This document shows positions 50,942-58,936 of a DNA stretch of 64,000 nucleotides, piece by piece. Origin of the DNA: Iamia majanohamensis (GTDB lineage: Bacteria > Actinomycetota > Acidimicrobiia > Acidimicrobiales > Iamiaceae); the NCBI RefSeq assembly GCF_028532485.1, contig NZ_CP116942.1:1054001-1118000 (forward strand), written 5' to 3'. The notes under the pieces are model-generated. The model was not told the origin of the DNA, did not search any database, and saw only the letters and a list, made by a program, of their open reading frames with translations. The translations under genes were made by a program, and so were the position numbers. Every line of letters begins with the position of its first letter. Position 1 is the stretch's first letter.

Positions 50942-52633
50942 ATGTCCACCACCGAACCCCTCGCCGTCTCCGAGCGCGGCCGGAGCCTGCTGACGCGGCC
51001 GATCCTCAACAAGGGCACCGCCTTCACGGCCGACGAGCGCGACGCCTTCGACCTCCACGGCCTGCTCCCGACCCACGTCGAGACCCTGGAGCAGCGGGCC
51101 GACCGGGTGCGCATGCAGCTCGCCCTGGAGACCACCGACATCGGCCGCCACGTCCTCCTCCGCGAGGTCCAGGACGAGGACGAGACCCTCTACCTGCGCG
51201 TGCTGCTCGACGACATCGAGGACCTGCTGCCGATCGTCTACACGCCGGTGGTCGGGGAGGCGTGCCAGAAGTTCAGCCGCATCTACCGGGGCCACCCCCG
51301 GGGCCTGTTCCTGTCGTACCCGGACGCGGACCGCCTCGAGGACATGCTCCGCGCCGTGCCCCGCGCCCCCGACGAGGTGGCCGTCATCGTCGTCACCGAC
51401 GGCGAGCGCATCCTCGGCCTGGGCGACCAGGGGGCCGACGGCCTCGGCATCCCCATCGGCAAGCTCTCGCTCTACTCGGCCTGCGCCGGCATCGACCCGG
51501 CCGGCACGCTGCCCATCATCCTCGACGTGGGCACCGACAACGAGGAGCGGCGCAGCGACCCGACGTACCTGGGGTGGCGCCACGAGCGGGTCGACGGCGA
51601 CGACTACGACGCCTTCGTCGACCGCTTCGTCCAGGCGGTGAAGACCGTGTTCCCCGACGTGCTGCTCCAGTGGGAGGACTTCGCCGAGCGCCACGCCCAC
51701 AAGCTGCTCGCCCGCTACCGCGACCAGCTGTGCACCTTCAACGACGACATCCAGGGCACGGCCACGGTCGTCACCGCCTCGGTGCTCTCGGCCATGCGGC
51801 GCTCGAGCCGGGACCTCCGCGACCAGCGCGTGGTGCTGGTCGGGGCCGGCTCGGCCGGCTCCGGCATCGCCGAGCAGCTGGTGCAGGCCATGGTCGCCGA
51901 GGGCCTCGCCGAGGACGAGGCCCGGTCGCGCTTCTACATGGTCGACCGCCCCGGCCTCCTGACCTCGGACATGGACGGCCTCGAGCCCTTCCAGGTGCCC
52001 CTGGCCCAGGACCCCGCCGCAGTGGCCGACTGGCAGCGCGCCGACCCGTCGGAGACCACCCTCCTCGACGTCATCGCCAACGCCTCGCCGTCGGTGCTGA
52101 TCGGCGTCACCGGCGTGCCCGGGCTGTTCACCGAGGAGGTCGTGCGGGGCATGGCCGCGGCCGACGAGGCCCCGGTGATCTTCCCGCTGTCGAACCCGAC
52201 GTCGCGCGCCGAGGCCACCGCGGCCGACGTGCTCGCCTGGTCCGACGGGCGGGCCCTGGTCGCCACCGGCAGCCCCTTCGACCCGGTGACGATCGACGGC
52301 GTGACCCACACCATCGCCCAGAGCAACAACTCCTACATCTTCCCCGGGGTGGGCCTGGGCGTGCGGGCGGCACGCGCCCGCCGGGTGTCCGACGGCATGT
52401 TCATGGCCGCGGCCCGGGCCCTGGCCGACGCCGTCCCCGCCCACCACACCGGCGACAGCCTGCTGCCCGCCCTGGCCGACGTGCGGGAGGTCAGCCGGTC
52501 CATCGCGGTGGCGGTGGCCGCCCAGGCCCAGGCCGAGGGCCTGGCCCCGGAGACCACCACGGAGGAGCTGGAGGCGGCCGTCGACGCCACCACCTGGGAG
52601 GCGCAGTACCGCCCCTACGTCCCCGGCGACTGA
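50942..52633 (+). CDS. NAD-dependent malic enzyme
   Basis: A 563-residue oxidative malate decarboxylase of the large (eukaryotic/MaeA-like) class: LLPIVYTPVVGEACQKFS (about 95-112), VVTDGERILGLGDQGADGLGIPIGKLSLY (about 152-180), TFNDDIQGTATV (metal ligands) and the NAD Rossmann motif VLVGAGSAGSGIAEQ. It converts malate to pyruvate and CO2 with NAD(H) in the cytosol. NAD versus NADP preference is inferred from the class. It leads the run of genes ending with the pyruvate oxidase, whose substrate it makes. A TAGGAT box (50856-50861) lies about 80 nt upstream. Confidence 0.92.
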   Translation: MSTTEPLAVSERGRSLLTRPILNKGTAFTADERDAFDLHGLLPTHVETLEQRADRVRMQLALETTDIGRHVLLREVQDEDETLYLRVLLDDIEDLLPIVYTPVVGEACQKFSRIYRGHPRGLFLSYPDADRLEDMLRAVPRAPDEVAVIVVTDGERILGLGDQGADGLGIPIGKLSLYSACAGIDPAGTLPIILDVGTDNEERRSDPTYLGWRHERVDGDDYDAFVDRFVQAVKTVFPDVLLQWEDFAERHAHKLLARYRDQLCTFNDDIQGTATVVTASVLSAMRRSSRDLRDQRVVLVGAGSAGSGIAEQLVQAMVAEGLAEDEARSRFYMVDRPGLLTSDMDGLEPFQVPLAQDPAAVADWQRADPSETTLLDVIANASPSVLIGVTGVPGLFTEEVVRGMAAADEAPVIFPLSNPTSRAEATAADVLAWSDGRALVATGSPFDPVTIDGVTHTIAQSNNSYIFPGVGLGVRAARARRVSDGMFMAAARALADAVPAHHTGDSLLPALADVREVSRSIAVAVAAQAQAEGLAPETTTEELEAAVDATTWEAQYRPYVPGD

Positions 52634-52703
52634 ACATCGCGCCCTCGCCGGCCGATGGATGCGGTCGGCACCGACATCCGCACCCGACCCCCGGAGCCCC
52701 GCC

Positions 52704-53945
52704 ATGATCGACACCAGCACCTACACGCCGAAGGGGGACAAGAGGAACTCCGAGTTCTTCGTGGAGTACCTCCCCAAGGTCTACGAGCGCCGGGCGGCGT
52801 CCGGGCTCGACCAGGTCGTCGGGCGCATGGCCGGGGTCCTCGTCCAGGTCGAGCACGGCGACGCGGTGGCCTACCTGGCCGAGCTGGCCGCCATGGGCCC
52901 GTACCGGCTCGTCGACTCCCGGCTCACCGAGACCCACCGGGTCTTCCTGCTGCAGTCCCAGCCCGACTTCCCCCGCCTGGTGGTGACCGAGCCGCTGAGC
53001 CCGTCCTACGAGGACGAGGTCACCCGCTGGAACGAGCTCTACCCGCTCTCCCGGGCCAAGCCCAACGCCCGCTACATCGGGGAGATCTACCGGGCCGACT
53101 CGGTGGCCGCGGTGCGCGAGGCGCTCGAGCCCCAGAACATCCGCTTCGTCTACGAGGGCGACCAGGCCAACGACCTCTACTGCCGCGAGCACCTGACCTT
53201 CACGTTCCTCTCGGACTTCACCTACAACCGGGTCGGCTACGTCGACGTCGACCTCGACGACCTCGACGACCTGGGCCTGGGGGAGCGGTTCACGCTCTCC
53301 TCCGAGGAGCAGGGGAAGATCGACGCCGCCGCCGCCCTCCAGGCCGAGCACGGCGTGGCCGGGCTGGTGCTGGGCCTCGACCACATGGCCACCCGCATCC
53401 TCGCCGGGGAGCGGGAGGACGCCATCCTCGAGTACCTGACCATGGTCCCCTACTACTTCTGGGGGGCCTACAACATCAGCGAGATGAACTCGTCGACGAA
53501 CGTCACCCGCCACCCCGACGTGCCCGACGACAAGATGTCGCCGGCCCGGGTGTTCACCGCCAACAACACGCCGTCGTTCGTGAACTCCTTCGAGGACCTC
53601 CCCATGCCCACCGAGGACTTCGTCCGCAACTTCGGTCGGCGCATGCACCACATGGCCTACGCCGTCACCGACGGCCACGTCGTCGACGAGAAGAACGTCG
53701 ACTTCGTGGTGCGCCAGCTGGGCGAGATGGGCACGCCCTTCCTGGCCAAGGTCGTGGGCGAGTGCAAGGACGAGCCCAACCTCAAGCAGATCTTCTCCAA
53801 GGCCTCGCCCTACTCCGTGCTCATCACCGAGTACATCGAGCGCTGCCACGGCTACGAGGGCTTCTTCACCCGGGACAACGTCGCCGCCCTCACCGCCGCC
53901 GCCGGCGAGGACGAGCGCTACGACCACGGCCATGTCTTCGACTGA
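52704..53945 (+). CDS. HPPD-like VOC-superfamily dioxygenase
   Basis: A 413-residue protein that resembles 4-hydroxyphenylpyruvate dioxygenase in its C-terminal half. LGLDHMATRI (H227), RRMHHMAYAV (H315/H316) and ITEYIERCHGYEGFFTRDNVAAL (E376) occupy the places of the 2-His-1-Glu iron ligands. The ending GFFTRDNVAALTAA parallels the HPPD GN(F)xALFxA helix. The N-terminal half is another VOC repeat without ligands. It differs much from ordinary HPPD (for example SEMNSSTNVTRHPDV), and no tyrosine-degradation gene is nearby, so the substrate may be another 2-oxo acid. The ATG at 52704 has GGAG 8 nt upstream. The 3' end overlaps the NDH-2 start by 14 nt, so the two are co-expressed. Confidence 0.75.
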   Translation: MIDTSTYTPKGDKRNSEFFVEYLPKVYERRAASGLDQVVGRMAGVLVQVEHGDAVAYLAELAAMGPYRLVDSRLTETHRVFLLQSQPDFPRLVVTEPLSPSYEDEVTRWNELYPLSRAKPNARYIGEIYRADSVAAVREALEPQNIRFVYEGDQANDLYCREHLTFTFLSDFTYNRVGYVDVDLDDLDDLGLGERFTLSSEEQGKIDAAAALQAEHGVAGLVLGLDHMATRILAGEREDAILEYLTMVPYYFWGAYNISEMNSSTNVTRHPDVPDDKMSPARVFTANNTPSFVNSFEDLPMPTEDFVRNFGRRMHHMAYAVTDGHVVDEKNVDFVVRQLGEMGTPFLAKVVGECKDEPNLKQIFSKASPYSVLITEYIERCHGYEGFFTRDNVAALTAAAGEDERYDHGHVFD

Positions 53946-55284
53946 CGCGCCGACCACCGAGCGGGTGGTGATCGTCGGCGGCGGCTTCGCCGGGGTGGCC
54001 TGCGCCCAGGGCCTGGCCGAGCACGGGGTCGAGGTGACCCTGATCGACCGGAACACCTACCACCAGTTCCAGCCCCTGCTGTACCAGGTGGCCACCGCGC
54101 AGCTGGCGCCCAGCGACATCATGCGGCCCCTGCGCGGCCTGTTCCGCAAGCACCCCTCGGTGGCCGTGAAGGAGGCCGAGGTCACCGCGGTCGACCCCGT
54201 CGCCCGGACGGTGCGCACCGCCGAGGGCGAGACCTTCACCGGCGACGTCCTCGTGCTGGCCACCGGGGCCCGGGCCGCCTTCTTCGGCGTGGCGGGCGCC
54301 GAGGAGCACGCCTTCCCCCTCTACACGGCGCGCGACGCCGAGCGGCTCCGCAACCGGGTGCTGCAGCTGTTCGAGGACGCCGACCTCGAGCCCGCCCGCC
54401 TCGACCGGGGGGCGCTCACCTTCGTCGTCGTCGGCGGTGGGCCCACCGGGGTCGAGACCGCCGGCGCCCTGGCCGACCTGGTGAACGACGTCATGCCCGA
54501 GCGCTACCACGACCTCGACGTGCACCGCGCCCGCATCGTGCTCGTCGACGGCGGCGACACCGTGCTGCGGCCCTTCTCGTCCAAGGCCCACGACTACGCG
54601 GCCGAGGTGCTGGCCCACAAGGGGGTCCGCCTGGAGCTGGGCGCCTCGGTCGAGGAGGTGACCCCGGAGAAGGTGGTGCTGGGCGACGGCTCGGAGATCG
54701 CCACCCGCTGCGTGGTCTGGGCCGGCGGACTGTCGGTGCCCCCGCTCGACGGCACCGACGACATCGCCCGCGGGCGCGGCGGGCGCATCGGCGCGGGACA
54801 GGACCTCTCGGTGCCGGGCTTCCCCGGCGTCTACGCCATCGGCGACGTGGCCGGGGTGGAGGGCCCCGACGGGCGCCCCTACCCCCAGCTCGGCTCGGTG
54901 GCCATGCAGGCCGGGCGGGCCGCGGCCACCAGCATCCTCGCCACCCGCGCCGGTGTGGCCGCCCCCGCCTTCCGGTACCACGACAAGGGCATCATGGCCA
55001 TGATCGGCAAGGGCGCGGCCGTGGCCGAGATCGGCGCCCACCACCACGAGCTGCACGGCACCATCGCCTACAGCGCCTGGCTCGGCGTGCACGCCTGGCT
55101 GATGAACACCACCCGGGCCCGCGTCGACGCCTTCATCTCCTGGGCCTGGGACTCGTTCTCCCGCAGCCGAAGCCCGGCGATCATCGACGCGCCCGACCAG
55201 CCCCGCATCGACTGGGGCGACGAGGACCAGACCGACGACGCGGCCGCGGCGGACGACGCCCGGCCCGAGGGAGCACAGCCATGA
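53932..55284 (+). CDS. ndh: Type II NADH:quinone dehydrogenase (NDH-2)
   Basis: A 450-residue monotopic flavoprotein. The FAD Rossmann motif is VIVGGGFAGVACAQGLAEHG (about 13-32). HQFQPLLYQVATAQLAPSDI is diagnostic for the NDH-2 quinone/FAD region, the NADH-binding Rossmann motif is VVVGGGPTGVETAGALADL, and YAIGDVAG with PYPQLGSVAMQAGRAAA follows. The C-terminal amphipathic region (HAWLMNTTRARVDAFISWAWDSFSRSR) should bind the membrane. It oxidises NADH and passes electrons to menaquinone without proton pumping. Joined to the genes on both sides by overlaps (14 nt and ATGA). Confidence 0.9.
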   Translation: MSSTDAPTTERVVIVGGGFAGVACAQGLAEHGVEVTLIDRNTYHQFQPLLYQVATAQLAPSDIMRPLRGLFRKHPSVAVKEAEVTAVDPVARTVRTAEGETFTGDVLVLATGARAAFFGVAGAEEHAFPLYTARDAERLRNRVLQLFEDADLEPARLDRGALTFVVVGGGPTGVETAGALADLVNDVMPERYHDLDVHRARIVLVDGGDTVLRPFSSKAHDYAAEVLAHKGVRLELGASVEEVTPEKVVLGDGSEIATRCVVWAGGLSVPPLDGTDDIARGRGGRIGAGQDLSVPGFPGVYAIGDVAGVEGPDGRPYPQLGSVAMQAGRAAATSILATRAGVAAPAFRYHDKGIMAMIGKGAAVAEIGAHHHELHGTIAYSAWLGVHAWLMNTTRARVDAFISWAWDSFSRSRSPAIIDAPDQPRIDWGDEDQTDDAAAADDARPEGAQP

Positions 55285-56897
55285 TCGAGAACGCCCGCAC
55301 CAAGGTCTTCTGGGGCATGCTCGTCCTGGCCGTCCTCGTCCTGCCCTTGGCCCTGGTCAGCCCGTGGTTCCTGCTGCTCGAGGTCGTGCTCGTGCCGCTC
55401 GTGCTCCTCGGCGTCTGGGACCTGGCCCAGACCCGCCACAGCATCCTGCGCAACTACCCGATCGTGGGCCACCTGCGCTTCGTGTTCGAGGACATGGGCC
55501 CCGAGCTCCACCAGTACCTGGTGGAGAACGACACCGACGGCCGCCCCTTCGACCGCGACACCCGCAGCCTCATGTACGAGCGGGCCAAGGGCGTGCCCGA
55601 CCAGAAGCCGTTCGGCACCGAGCTCGACGTCTACGGGACCGGCTACACGTGGATGACCCACTCGGTCGCCCCCCACCCGATGATCGACGAGCCCGAGCGC
55701 AACATGCGGATCACCGTGGGCGGCCCGCACTGCGCCCAGCCCTACTCCAGCTCGGTGCTCAACATCTCGGCCATGAGCTTCGGCGCCCTCGGCCACGCGG
55801 CCGTGCGGGCCATGAACCTCGGCGCCAAGAAGGGCGGCTTCGCCCACGACACCGGCGAGGGCGGCCTGTCGAAGTACCACCGCGAGAACGGCGGCGACCT
55901 CATCTGGCAGGTCGGCACCGGCTACTTCGGCTGCCGCACGCCCGACGGCGACTTCTCGCCGGAGCTGTTCCAGGAGACGGCCGCCCTGGAGCAGGTGAAG
56001 ATGATCGAGATCAAGGTGTCCCAGGGCGCCAAGCCCGGGCACGGCGGCATCCTGCCCGGTGCCAAGGTCACCGAGGAGATCGCCGAGGCCCGCCTCGTCC
56101 CCGCCGGCCAGGACGTGCTCTCGCCCACCTACCACAAGGCCTTCTCCACCCCCCGGGAGATGATGTCGTTCATCACCCAGCTCCGGGAGCTCTCCGGGGG
56201 CAAGCCGGTGGGCTTCAAGATCTGCATCGGCTACCCGATCGAGATCGCCTCCATCGTCAAGGCCATGGTCGAGACCGGGGTGGTGCCCGACTTCATCGTC
56301 GTCGACGGCGGCGAGGGCGGCACCGGTGCGGCCCCGCTGGAGTTCTCCGACGCCCTCGGCGCCCCGCTCATCGAGGGCCTGATGATCGTGCAGAACGTCA
56401 TGGTGGGCGCCGGCCTCCGGGACCAGGTCAAGATCGGCGCCAGCGGCAAGCTGGTGTCGGCCTCGGCCATGGCCCGGGCCATGGCCCTCGGCGCGGACTG
56501 GTGCAACTCGGCCCGCGGCTTCATGTTCGCGGTGGGCTGCATCCAGTCCCAGCGCTGCCACACCAACCGGTGCCCGGTCGGGGTCACCACCCAGAACGAG
56601 AAGCTCCAGCGGGCCCTGGTGGTGCCGGACAAGGCCGAGCGGGTCCACGGCTTCCACCGCCACACCGTCCACGCCCTGGCCGAGATGGTCGCGGCCATGG
56701 GCCTCGACCACACCGCCGAGCTGCGCCCCGACCACGTGCTCCAGCGGGTCAGCACCACCGAGGTGAGGTCCTTCACCGAGATCCACCAGCCCTTCACCCC
56801 GGGCCAGCTCCTCGACGGCACCGCCCCGGCCCGCTTCCAGGACATCTGGGACCGCGCCTCGGCCGACGACTTCCGGCCGTCGGTCGGTGCCGCCTGA
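55281..56897 (+). CDS. Membrane-anchored FMN-binding glutamate-synthase-family protein
   Basis: A 538-residue protein with two N-terminal membrane helices (VFWGMLVLAVLVLPLALV, FLLLEVVLVPLVLLGVW; about 9-46). The FMN TIM barrel of the glutamate synthase central domain (about 145-470) follows: ISAMSFGALGHAAVRAMNLGA, TGEGGLSKYH, KVSQGAKPGHGGILPGAKVT, DGGEGGTGAAPLEFSDALG. The [3Fe-4S] cysteines are in CIQSQRCHTNRCPVG. It has no amidotransferase or GXGXG domain, so it is not a glutamate synthase. The family is of unknown substrate; position between NDH-2 and pyruvate oxidase suggests membrane redox chemistry. The ATG overlaps the NDH-2 stop by ATGA. Confidence 0.88.
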   Translation: MIENARTKVFWGMLVLAVLVLPLALVSPWFLLLEVVLVPLVLLGVWDLAQTRHSILRNYPIVGHLRFVFEDMGPELHQYLVENDTDGRPFDRDTRSLMYERAKGVPDQKPFGTELDVYGTGYTWMTHSVAPHPMIDEPERNMRITVGGPHCAQPYSSSVLNISAMSFGALGHAAVRAMNLGAKKGGFAHDTGEGGLSKYHRENGGDLIWQVGTGYFGCRTPDGDFSPELFQETAALEQVKMIEIKVSQGAKPGHGGILPGAKVTEEIAEARLVPAGQDVLSPTYHKAFSTPREMMSFITQLRELSGGKPVGFKICIGYPIEIASIVKAMVETGVVPDFIVVDGGEGGTGAAPLEFSDALGAPLIEGLMIVQNVMVGAGLRDQVKIGASGKLVSASAMARAMALGADWCNSARGFMFAVGCIQSQRCHTNRCPVGVTTQNEKLQRALVVPDKAERVHGFHRHTVHALAEMVAAMGLDHTAELRPDHVLQRVSTTEVRSFTEIHQPFTPGQLLDGTAPARFQDIWDRASADDFRPSVGAA

Positions 56898-56942
56898 GCC
56901 GGCCGCCACCACCCACCACCACCACCACCCCGAGGACATGAG

Positions 56943-58682
56943 ATGAGCCAGACAGTCGCAGAGGTCCTCGTGGACCAGATGGTCGAGGCCGGGATCCGGT
57001 CCGTGTACGGGATCGTCGGCGACTCGGCCAACCCCATCGTTGACGCCCTCCGTCGCCACGAGGCCGGCATCCGCTTCGTCCACGTGCGCAACGAGGAGGC
57101 CGGCGCCTTCGCGGCCGGCGCCGACGCCCAGATCTCGGGACGGCCCACGGCCGTGCTCGGGTCCTCGGGCCCGGGCAGCGTCCACCTCCTGAACGGCCTC
57201 TACGACTGCCAGCGCAACGGCGCCTCGGTGTTCGCCATCGCCACCCACATCCCCAGCACCGAGATCGGCACCGGGTACTTCCAGGAGACCGACCCCACCG
57301 GGATCTTCCGCGGCTGCACCCACTTCTGCGAGACCATCTCCTCGCCGGCCCAGCTGCCCCGCCTCTCCGAGCTGGCCCTGCAGTCCGCCGTCCTCGACCG
57401 CGGCGTCGGCATGGTCATCCTGCCCGGCGACATCGCCGCCATGGAGGTGCCCGAGGGCGAGCGCGACCCGGTGCACACCCACCGGCCCGCCCTCCGCCCG
57501 GCGGAGGAGTCCCTCGAGGAGGCCGCGGCCGTGATCAACGCGGCCGAGCGGGTGGTCATCTTCGGCGGCGAGGGCACCCGTCACGCCCGCGACCAGGTGC
57601 TGGCCCTCTCCGAGCGGCTGAAGGCCCCGGTCGGCTACGCCTACCGCGGCAAGGACGTGCTCGAGGCCGACAACCCCTCGGCCGTCGGCATGACCGGCCT
57701 GCTGGGGTGGGGCGGCGCCGCCGGGGCCCTGGCCAGCTGCGACTGCCTCCTGCTGCTGGGCACGGACTTCCCCTACCGGCCGTTCCTGCCCTCGGCCCCC
57801 AAGATCATCCAGGTCGACGACAGCACCCGGCGCCTCGGCCGGCGGGCCGCGGTCGACATCGGACTCCTGGGCGACACCGCGGTGACCCTCCGGGCCCTGC
57901 TGCCCAAGCTGACCGAGCGCACCGACCGCAGCTACCTCGACAAGGTCCTCGAGCACCACCGCAAGGAGGTCGAACACCTCGCCACCTACGTCCACCACGA
58001 GGGCAGCGGCGAGGGCCTGCGCCCGGAGATGGTCGCCTCGACCATCAGCGAGCTGGCCGACGACGACGCCGTGTTCACCGTCGACACCGGCATGTGCAAC
58101 GTGTGGGGCGCCCGCTACGTGCACATGCGCCCGGGCCAGCGCATGCTCGCCTCGTTCCGCCACGGGTCGATGGCCAACGCCATGCCCCAGGCCATCGGGG
58201 CCAAGGTCGGCGCCCCCGACCGCCAGGTGATCGCCCTGTGCGGCGACGGCGGCTTCACCATGCTGATGGGCGAGCTGCTCACCGCCGCCGGCCTCGACAT
58301 CCCCGTCAAGCTCATGGTCTTCAACAACTCGACCCTCGGCATGGTCCGGGCCGAGATGATGGTGAGCGGCTACCAGCCGTGGGGCACCGACGTCACCAAC
58401 CCCGACTTCGGGGCCCTGGCCAACGCCGTCGGCGTGCACGGCGAGCGGGTGGAGCCCGGCGGCGACGTGCGCGGGGCCATCACCCGGGCCCTCGCCCACC
58501 CGGGCCCCGCGCTGGTCGACCTCGTCACCGACCCCCGGGCCCTGTCGATGCCCCCGCACACGACCCTTGAGCAGGTCAAGGGCTTCGCCCTCACCACCAG
58601 CAAGCTCGTGTTCGGCGGCGAGGCGGCCGAGGTCTGGGAGCAGGCCAAGTCCAACATCCGCGACATCGGACAGGTCATCTAG
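56943..58682 (+). CDS. poxB: ThDP-dependent pyruvate dehydrogenase (quinone)/pyruvate oxidase-like
   Basis: A 579-residue three-domain ThDP enzyme. The Pyr domain contributes the activating glutamate in FVHVRNEEAGAFAAGADAQISG (about 37-58). The FAD/central domain covers about 190-330, and the PP domain has the ThDP motif ALCGDGGFTMLMGELLTA...VFNNSTLGM. The C-terminus (about 540-579, LEQVKGFALTTSKLVFGGEAAEVWEQAKSNI) resembles the membrane-targeting tail of PoxB. It oxidises pyruvate to acetate and CO2 and reduces quinone at the membrane. A related acetolactate synthase function is less likely because the residues typical of ALS are absent. GAGGAC is close to the ATG. Last gene of the run, 45 bp after the glutamate-synthase-like gene. 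Confidence 0.85.
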   Translation: MSQTVAEVLVDQMVEAGIRSVYGIVGDSANPIVDALRRHEAGIRFVHVRNEEAGAFAAGADAQISGRPTAVLGSSGPGSVHLLNGLYDCQRNGASVFAIATHIPSTEIGTGYFQETDPTGIFRGCTHFCETISSPAQLPRLSELALQSAVLDRGVGMVILPGDIAAMEVPEGERDPVHTHRPALRPAEESLEEAAAVINAAERVVIFGGEGTRHARDQVLALSERLKAPVGYAYRGKDVLEADNPSAVGMTGLLGWGGAAGALASCDCLLLLGTDFPYRPFLPSAPKIIQVDDSTRRLGRRAAVDIGLLGDTAVTLRALLPKLTERTDRSYLDKVLEHHRKEVEHLATYVHHEGSGEGLRPEMVASTISELADDDAVFTVDTGMCNVWGARYVHMRPGQRMLASFRHGSMANAMPQAIGAKVGAPDRQVIALCGDGGFTMLMGELLTAAGLDIPVKLMVFNNSTLGMVRAEMMVSGYQPWGTDVTNPDFGALANAVGVHGERVEPGGDVRGAITRALAHPGPALVDLVTDPRALSMPPHTTLEQVKGFALTTSKLVFGGEAAEVWEQAKSNIRDIGQVI

Positions 58683-58936
58683 AGGGTTTCGCCGTCACTC
58701 GCTCGCTGCGCTCGCTCCGTTCCGACGAGCTGAGCGCCCTCGCTGCGCTCGGACCCAGGTCGCCGACCAGCAAGCTGGATCGGCTCCCTCCCCCTGGGGG
58801 CTCCGCCCCCAGACCCCCAGCGGCAGAGCCGGCCGTCACGTCGCGGTGTGACCCGGGCGCGTCGGTCGGACGACGGGTTGTGCCAGGCACACTCCGTCGG
58901 GTGGGACGGCGGGGACGTGGCGGTACGTTCGGCCGG
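58683..58936. repeat. Repeat- and hairpin-rich intergenic region
   Basis: This gap follows the pyruvate oxidase stop. CTCGCTGCGCTCG occurs twice (58702-58714 and 58739-58751), itself near-palindromic. Further on CTGGGGG-ctccg-CCCCCAG (58794-58812) forms a hairpin followed by accccc. Such GC sequence is often repeated around actinobacterial genomes. The right end carries the ABC gene promoter; no gene is visible. Confidence 0.55.
58924..58929 (+). promoter_or_regulatory. -10 box TACGTT, leaderless start
   Basis: TACGTT plus 7 nt precedes the GTG of the ABC ATPase gene. Confidence 0.5.

Noticed and set aside
56898-56942. CCA-rich run (ccaccacccaccaccaccacc) before the pyruvate oxidase
   Set aside because: A short simple-sequence stretch of 45 bp between co-oriented genes; nothing supports a regulatory or RNA role.
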